This document shows, piece by piece, positions 6,346 through 10,664 of a stretch of 10,664 nt of DNA. Every line of letters starts with the position of its first letter. The first letter of the stretch is position 1. Where the stretch lies: positions 1 to 10,664 of the forward strand of contig DPVY01000181.1 in assembly GCA_003527965.1 (NCBI GenBank), written 5' to 3'. The DNA is from Fidelibacterota bacterium. Lineage in GTDB: Bacteria; Fidelibacterota; UBA2242. The position numbers and the translations under genes are program-made. Under the pieces are notes generated by a model, which saw only the letters and a list, made by a program, of their open reading frames with translations, did no database searches and had not been told where the DNA came from.

Positions 6346-7374
6346 TTAGCGCCCCATACTTTTTCCGGCGGATTTCAGGTCATTACAGGCCTGCACCACG
6401 CGATCAGCCATGCCGGCACGTGCTTTTCTTAACCAGGCACGGGGATCATAAAGTTTCTTCACGCCTACTTCACCTTCAACCTTCAGAACTTTATCATAAT
6501 TAACAAACATATGATCAACAACCGGACGGGTAAATGCATATTGAGTATCGGTATCGACATTCATTTTAATGACGCCATATTCGAGAGTTTCATTAATATC
6601 TTCAATTGATGATCCGGAGCCGCCATGGAAAACCAGAAAAAATCGTGCAGCTGGGCCATATTTAGCCATGACTTCTTTCTGCCCTTCTTTAAGGATCGAC
6701 GGTTTCAGAACAACATTACCCGGTTTGTAGACGCCGTGCACATTTCCAAAAGTCGCTGCCAGCATAAATTTAGCATTTTTTACCTGACTCAGAGCCTCAT
6801 AAACGGCAATCATATCATCAGGAGTGGTATATAATTTCTCTTTCCCGACATTTTCAGTATTGACGCCGTCTTCTTCACCGCCAACGACACCGGCTTCCAC
6901 TTCAAGAATAATTTCGTTTTCAGCACAAAGCTTTAATAATTCAACAGCATTTTCCATGTTTTCCTTAAGCGGCACAGCGCTACCGTCATACATGTGGCTA
7001 TTGAACAAATTCGGCAGTCCCGCGGCTCTGCGTCTTGCAGTTTCGGCAATGAGCGGTTTTAAAAATGAATCAATTTTATCGGTTTGACAATGATCGGTAT
7101 GCAGAGCGATATTAATATCGTATTTAGCGGCAATATGATGGGCTTGTTCTGCTAAAATGATAGATCCAAGGACCATATCTTTTAAATTTCCCGAAGTGTG
7201 CGCGCCCCCTCCTGTCGACACCTGAATAATCCCATCACTATTGGCGGCGGCAAAACCTTCAATAGCGGCATTTAATGTATCAGAAGATGATACATTTATA
7301 GCGGGATAGGCAAATTTTTCCTCTTGTGCTTTCTCAAGCATAGCAACATATTTTTTATGGTCAACTACCGGCAT
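6346..7374 (-). CDS. fba: Class II fructose-1,6-bisphosphate aldolase
   Basis: This zinc-dependent aldolase interconverts fructose 1,6-bisphosphate with dihydroxyacetone phosphate and glyceraldehyde 3-phosphate, in glycolysis and gluconeogenesis in the cytoplasm. The 342 residues match the full family length. HTDH (92-95) holds the catalytic Asp94 and zinc ligand His95. EAGVVGGEEDGV (160-171) is the glutamate-rich active-site loop. NVHGVYKPGN carries zinc ligand His213, and FHGGSGS carries His250 with the phosphate-binding glycines. NVDTDTQ (272-278) contacts substrate. Wording such as INVSSSDTLNAAI, SHMYDGSAVP and KLYDPRAWLRKA is closest to the subgroup of the Mycobacterium tuberculosis enzyme. 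The ATG has a good AAAGGAG site eight to nine bases upstream. A TATATT at 7435-7440 (minus strand) is the best -10 candidate, with no convincing -35. The gene is divergent from the deacylase gene, and a terminator follows it. Confidence 0.97.
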   Translation of the reverse strand: MPVVDHKKYVAMLEKAQEEKFAYPAINVSSSDTLNAAIEGFAAANSDGIIQVSTGGGAHTSGNLKDMVLGSIILAEQAHHIAAKYDINIALHTDHCQTDKIDSFLKPLIAETARRRAAGLPNLFNSHMYDGSAVPLKENMENAVELLKLCAENEIILEVEAGVVGGEEDGVNTENVGKEKLYTTPDDMIAVYEALSQVKNAKFMLAATFGNVHGVYKPGNVVLKPSILKEGQKEVMAKYGPAARFFLVFHGGSGSSIEDINETLEYGVIKMNVDTDTQYAFTRPVVDHMFVNYDKVLKVEGEVGVKKLYDPRAWLRKARAGMADRVVQACNDLKSAGKSMGR

Positions 7375-7505
7375 TTTTTGACTCCTTTTAATCTAATTTT
7401 AATAATTTTCGTTCTCAATTTCCAACAGGTTTCTAATATAAAACGAATAGGGGATTTTTAAAAGACATTATCGCTTCAAAAAACAGAAAAAATGTGCCAA
7501 CCAGC

Positions 7506-7534
7506 TTGCGGATTATTACTGTATCCTATATATT
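7506..7534 (+). promoter_or_regulatory. Candidate promoter of the deacylase gene
   Basis: TTGCGG (7506-7511) and TATATT (7529-7534) are separated by 17 bases, and a GGAGG ribosome-binding site follows at 7551. Transcription would start near 7541, giving a leader of about 20 bases. Both the spacing and the position suit a sigma70-type promoter, although the -35 match is partial. Confidence 0.4.
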
Positions 7535-7562
7535 GAAAATAAGATTATATGGAGGATGTGTC

Positions 7563-8030
7563 ATGCCAGAGAAAAAACGTTTATTAGCTTACCTTAAGGA
7601 AAACAACGTCGATTATGTCATCTCCGAGCACCCGAAAGCATACACTGCTCAGAGAGTTGCGGCAGAGGCTCATATTTCAGGTAAGAAATTCTTAAAAACA
7701 ATTGTCGTAAAAATTGACGGCAAATTAGCGCTCGCGGTTTTACCGGCAAATGACCGTGTAGGTTTCGACGAGTTCGCAAAACAACTGCATGCCCGTAAAG
7801 TCGAACTTGCTTCCGAAGAAGAATTCAGGAACCAATTCCCGGATTGTGAAACCGGCGGTATGCCCCCCTTCGGTAATCTTTACGGCATGGATACTTACAT
7901 TTCGTCGGACATTGTCGACAGTGATAAAATTGCCTTTAATGCCTGCAATCATGTCGATATGGTAACAATGAAGTTTGAAGATTTTAACAAACTGGTAAAT
8001 CCCATAGTCGTTCACTTCGAGATTCCCTAA
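7563..8030 (+). CDS. YbaK/ProX-family aminoacyl-tRNA deacylase-like protein
   Basis: This 155-residue single-domain protein belongs to the YbaK/EbsC/ProX superfamily (COG2606), whose members hydrolyse mischarged aminoacyl-tRNA in trans. The typical opening YVISEHPKAYTAQRVA is present. Lys45 in KFLKTIVVK is at the position of the conserved catalytic lysine. ALAVLPANDRVG forms the core, and the GGMPPFGNLYGM loop (98-109) corresponds to the GxxPPFG motif of this family. I chose the ATG because GGAGG lies seven bases upstream and the protein then has family length; the open frame extends 23 codons further left without such support. The specific amino acid substrate (Pro, Ala, Ser or other) cannot be assigned from sequence. 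The gene is divergent from the aldolase and appears to be monocistronic. Confidence 0.9.
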   Translation: MPEKKRLLAYLKENNVDYVISEHPKAYTAQRVAAEAHISGKKFLKTIVVKIDGKLALAVLPANDRVGFDEFAKQLHARKVELASEEEFRNQFPDCETGGMPPFGNLYGMDTYISSDIVDSDKIAFNACNHVDMVTMKFEDFNKLVNPIVVHFEIP

Positions 8031-8080
8031 GACAATCCCCAACAAAAGGTTAGCAGAATTAACAATAGGTTCTGAGAATC

Positions 8081-8098
8081 CAGATCGTTCTGTTTTTT
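8081..8098 (+). terminator. Weak candidate terminator after the deacylase gene
   Basis: CAGA-TCGT-TCTG forms a 4-bp stem with a four-base loop, followed by six T. It lies about 50 bases downstream of the deacylase stop, between two convergent genes. The T run extends to the end of the neighbouring reading frame. The stem is very short, so I hold this loosely. Confidence 0.3.
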
Positions 8099-8936
8099 AA
8101 TTCTTTCGAAAAATATCTGATATTTTTTTTAAGAATGAAGAATCGTGAGCTTCTTTTGGGATTTTCGTTTTCTCCTGCTCAATTCGGATACCTGATTTTA
8201 TTTCAGCCATCTTTTTAAAAGTATTATCGTCCTCAAAATAGCAGAGACAGCTTGAAATATCGCTGTGGTGATTTAAAACAGGATAAACAACCACATTAAC
8301 TTCAACCGACTCAACAATGGTTTCTAATATTAACGGGCTTTTAAAAAGCAGATATTTGCTCTTTTTTAACTCGGTAATCACATTGGAATAGTTAAAATTA
8401 TCCAAAATATTTTCGGCGTATTTATTTAAAATATCTTTCTCTTCGACACCAAAATCATTCAGAAGTTTTTGGCTAACTTTATTTACCCGTCCCCGGGCAT
8501 CAAGCAATATCACATGCTGTTCTGACTTTTCAATCAATAAGTTAATTGCATTGGACAAGCTGCTGATTTTCAGCGACTTCATCTTATTGAGTGAATTCAA
8601 CTGTGCATTAATATCAATGATTTTTACACCCAGTTTGCCTAATTTTTTTAGTTGATCACCACTGCTATATTTACCATAACGGGACAGCTCAATAACCTTA
8701 TCCAACTCCCTTAAAATGTTTTTACTTTTAATAAGAGTATTAACAAAAATCAGTGTCGCGGCAACTAATAGAATGATGATATAGAAAAGAAAATTTTCCG
8801 CAAAGTATTTTAGGCTCAGACTATCCTGAAAATCAATTCTGGTAATTGCCAGATAGCTATAAACTCCAAAGGCAACAACAATCACTACGGTAAGTATAAA
8901 AATGCTATAGATACGACTTTTCGATATTAAATACAT
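8097..8936 (-). CDS. Membrane protein with PAS-like domain, no output domain; third gene of the K+ uptake operon
   Basis: I do not recognise this 279-residue protein as a named family. Two membrane helices (about 9-31 and 48-69) flank a loop of only about 16 residues. They are followed by a helical, HAMP-like or signalling-helix linker (about 72-135). A PAS-like domain follows (about 136-237, starting EQHVILLDARGRVNKVSQKLL), and then a charged tail. No HisKA/HATPase, GGDEF, EAL or methyl-acceptor module follows, so it looks like a sensor that must work through a partner. Its ATG overlaps the ktrA stop by one base (TAATG), and an AAGGG site lies seven bases upstream within ktrA, so translation is probably coupled. 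The context suggests a regulator or accessory subunit of KtrAB; that is inference. It could instead be a remnant of a sensor kinase, although the C-terminus shows no sign of abrupt truncation. Confidence 0.8.
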   Translation of the reverse strand: MYLISKSRIYSIFILTVVIVVAFGVYSYLAITRIDFQDSLSLKYFAENFLFYIIILLVAATLIFVNTLIKSKNILRELDKVIELSRYGKYSSGDQLKKLGKLGVKIIDINAQLNSLNKMKSLKISSLSNAINLLIEKSEQHVILLDARGRVNKVSQKLLNDFGVEEKDILNKYAENILDNFNYSNVITELKKSKYLLFKSPLILETIVESVEVNVVVYPVLNHHSDISSCLCYFEDDNTFKKMAEIKSGIRIEQEKTKIPKEAHDSSFLKKISDIFRKN

Positions 8937-9628
8937 TACAAATCCCTTAACCTGTCAATATCTTTTTCAGTACCGACAACAACGAGTATATCATCTTTTT
9001 TAATTACCGTTGACTGGGATGGAAATTCAACCGTAGATTCCACAACCGGATTGCCTAATTCATCGATAGTGGTGTTGATCCGTTTAATTGAGATAATATT
9101 TACATTCGCTTTTTTTCTCAAATCAAGTTCCATTATGGATTTTCCAACGAACCTTTTCGAGCTGATAACTTCCGCAAGGAGCTGATTTTGACCAATATAA
9201 AACTTATCAATAATATCCGGTGATATAAGTTTATTGGCTATCCGTTTCCCTTCTTCTATTTCGACGTTAACAACTTCCGTTGCTCCGACCTGCTTTAGCA
9301 CCTGTCCATGGATGTCCGAGATAGCCCGGGCAATAATATATGGCACTCCGAGGTTTTTTAAAACCGCTGTCGTCAATATACTGGATTCCACATTTTGCCC
9401 AATGCCAACGACGGCAACATCAATATCTTCGATAGGAGCATTTTTCAAAGATTGCTCATCGGTGCTATCGATAAGAATCGCCTGGGTCACCATATTCTTC
9501 ACTTTTTCGATCAAATCCACCTGGTTGTCAATGGCAATTACGGTGCCTCCCTTTTCGGAAATTACCCGGCAAACCTCAAGACCAAAAGTTCCTAACCCAA
9601 ATACGGCAAATATTTTCTCTTTGCCCAT
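8936..9628 (-). CDS. ktrA: KtrA/TrkA-type RCK regulatory subunit of potassium uptake
   Basis: This 230-residue cytoplasmic protein forms the gating ring under the KtrB/TrkH channel, where it binds nucleotides and controls K+ flux. RCK_N is a Rossmann fold (about 4-125) with the dinucleotide motif GLGTFG (11-16) and the ribose-binding Asp34 at the end of strand two (VIAIDN). ARAISDIHGQVLKQVGATEVV is the well-known region preceding the linker helix. RCK_C (about 145-230) follows, ending in ILVVVGTEKDIDRL. A single RCK unit of this length fits KtrA rather than the duplicated E. coli TrkA. AAGGAGG lies five bases before the ATG. The gene starts 21 bases after the channel gene's stop and overlaps the following PAS protein by one base, giving a tight three-gene operon. 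Confidence 0.95.
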   Translation of the reverse strand: MGKEKIFAVFGLGTFGLEVCRVISEKGGTVIAIDNQVDLIEKVKNMVTQAILIDSTDEQSLKNAPIEDIDVAVVGIGQNVESSILTTAVLKNLGVPYIIARAISDIHGQVLKQVGATEVVNVEIEEGKRIANKLISPDIIDKFYIGQNQLLAEVISSKRFVGKSIMELDLRKKANVNIISIKRINTTIDELGNPVVESTVEFPSQSTVIKKDDILVVVGTEKDIDRLRDL

Positions 9629-9649
9629 TTATTCCTCCTTCATGGTTTA

Positions 9650-10664
9650 TTAACCAATTAATATATCACCTTCGGGATATTTCACGCTGATCTGTTCCGG
9701 CCTCTGTGAAAAGGCAATCATTAATGTCATCGGACCAATTCTGCCGATAAACATCAAAATGATAATCATCAATTTGCTGATTTGGGTCAGGCTTCCGGTA
9801 ATTCCGGTGGATAATCCGACTGTTCCGAAAGCCGACACAACTTCAAATAATATTCTTTCAAAAGCAAAAGGTTCAACCAGACTTAAAACTAACACCCCTG
9901 TAAAAACAGCGCCAAGACCAAGAATTACTATTAAAAAAGCCTTGTTAACGCTTCGTTTCGGTATATAACTGCTCCACATTGTTGTTTCTTTGCGATTATT
10001 AAAAATTGATTTCAAATATGCAAATATTACTGAAATCGTATTAACCTTCACTCCCCCGGCAGTTGAGCCTGAAGCGCCGCCGATAAACATAAAAAGGCAC
10101 ATAATCAGTAATGTTGGTATTCTCAGTGTAGCGAAATCGATAGTGTTGAACCCGGCGGTTCGAAGAGTAACGGACTGGAAAAATACCGCTAAATATTGAG
10201 TTTTGAGGTCCAATTTAATGAGATTCCCTCTATGTTCGGTACTGTAAATCAACAACATTCCGCCAATTATCAGAATCATAGTTGAGACAAGTACAATTTT
10301 TGTGTTTAGTGTCAATTTTGATTTTCGGACACGCCGGCTGAACAAATTAGTCTTGACGTTACTTTTAAAATTTTCAATAAGATTAAAAATAACGGAAAAA
10401 CTGATTCCGCCGGTGATGATCAGAGCGGCAATAGTAAAATTGATGGACATATTTGATTTAAAGGATTCAAGACTGTCGGGAAACAGAGCAAAACCGGCAT
10501 TACAAAACGCCGAAACGGCATGAAACATTGAATAAAATACGGACTGGAGCGTATTGCCATACAGATTGTTAAAATCACCAAACAATATCATTGCCCCAAC
10601 CAGCTCAACGCTCAGCGTAAAAAAGATAATTTTCATTATTGAAGTAGAAATCTTCTGCATATCC
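9650..10664 (-). CDS. ktrB: KtrB/TrkH-type potassium channel subunit, 5' end cut by the window
   Basis: This is the C-terminal part, about 337 residues, of an SKT-superfamily K+ translocating membrane protein. Its first part, including the first selectivity-filter loop, lies beyond the window edge. Family members run to about 450 residues, so roughly 110 are missing, and the methionine near the edge is internal. Counting from that methionine, three of the four filter loops are visible: SAFCNAGFA (50-58), SVTLRTAGFNT (163-173) and SAFGTVGLST (276-285). The glycine-rich intramembrane gate loop FIGGASGSTAGGVK (192-205) follows the third filter. Several hydrophobic helices separate them. The gene stops 21 bases before ktrA, which encodes its gating ring. 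Whether uptake is Na+-dependent (Ktr) or H+-coupled (Trk) cannot be decided; the short single-RCK partner favours Ktr. Confidence 0.93.
   Translation of the reverse strand, partial: DMQKISTSIMKIIFFTLSVELVGAMILFGDFNNLYGNTLQSVFYSMFHAVSAFCNAGFALFPDSLESFKSNMSINFTIAALIITGGISFSVIFNLIENFKSNVKTNLFSRRVRKSKLTLNTKIVLVSTMILIIGGMLLIYSTEHRGNLIKLDLKTQYLAVFFQSVTLRTAGFNTIDFATLRIPTLLIMCLFMFIGGASGSTAGGVKVNTISVIFAYLKSIFNNRKETTMWSSYIPKRSVNKAFLIVILGLGAVFTGVLVLSLVEPFAFERILFEVVSAFGTVGLSTGITGSLTQISKLMIIILMFIGRIGPMTLMIAFSQRPEQISVKYPEGDILIG

Noticed and set aside
6003..6503. 166-codon open frame on the plus strand across the aldolase-methyltransferase junction
   Set aside because: It runs antisense through two well-supported genes and through the terminator and hairpin. 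The product is low-complexity with no domain, so it is a shadow frame.
7381..7420. Promoter for the aldolase, TTGAGA-17-TAGATT on the minus strand
   Set aside because: The implied transcription start would fall on the AAAGGAG ribosome-binding site and remove it from the message, so this match is unlikely to be used.
9629..9643. Four-codon mini-ORF (MKEE) just before ktrA on the minus strand
   Set aside because: The ATG merely precedes the AAGGAGG ribosome-binding site of ktrA and the frame ends at TAA directly before the ktrA ATG. The coincidence follows from the sequence of the Shine-Dalgarno.
9234..9653. 139-codon open frame on the plus strand
   Set aside because: It is antisense to ktrA, whose RCK motifs are unambiguous, and its translation resembles no protein family.

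Overview
The window is about 10.7 kb of AT-rich bacterial chromosome. It carries housekeeping and signalling genes and shows no phage, insertion sequence, CRISPR, rRNA or tRNA signature. The gene style suggests a low-GC Gram-negative bacterium: a large soluble hybrid kinase, a short MRSLVVDDE-type receiver protein, a mycobacterial-type class II aldolase and a Ktr-type potassium system. A Desulfobacterota-like lineage is plausible, but this is an impression from gene style and no sequence here proves it.

Layout, left to right. Bases 1-373 hold no gene. On the minus strand, a cytoplasmic six-module hybrid histidine kinase (REC-PAS-HisKA/HATPase-pseudoREC-REC-HPt, bases 771-3653) overlaps or abuts a single-domain response regulator (374-799). 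Together they look like a complete His-Asp-His-Asp phosphorelay. Divergent from the kinase, on the plus strand, is a two-helix membrane-anchored protein built from about nine MORN_2/YwqK-type repeats (3964-4986). Part of it arose by tandem duplication of a 144-bp double unit.

Next, on the minus strand, are a THUMP-domain rRNA methyltransferase (5082-6230) and, upstream of it, a class II fructose-bisphosphate aldolase (6346-7374). The gap between them holds an 18-bp tandem repeat, a 9-bp hairpin and an intrinsic terminator. That terminator ends directly at the methyltransferase ribosome-binding site. A YbaK-type aminoacyl-tRNA deacylase (7563-8030) is transcribed divergently from the aldolase.

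The right end is a minus-strand potassium-uptake operon: the channel subunit KtrB/TrkH (cut by the window edge), then the RCK regulatory subunit KtrA. The third gene is an unrecognised membrane protein with a PAS-like domain and no output domain, and it starts inside the ktrA stop codon (TAATG).

The observations most worth checking are three. The response regulator has an apparent ACG codon exactly where the family start ATG should be, with a perfect Shine-Dalgarno in front. The kinase-less PAS membrane protein is translationally coupled to KtrAB. The aldolase-methyltransferase junction has an unusual regulatory layout.
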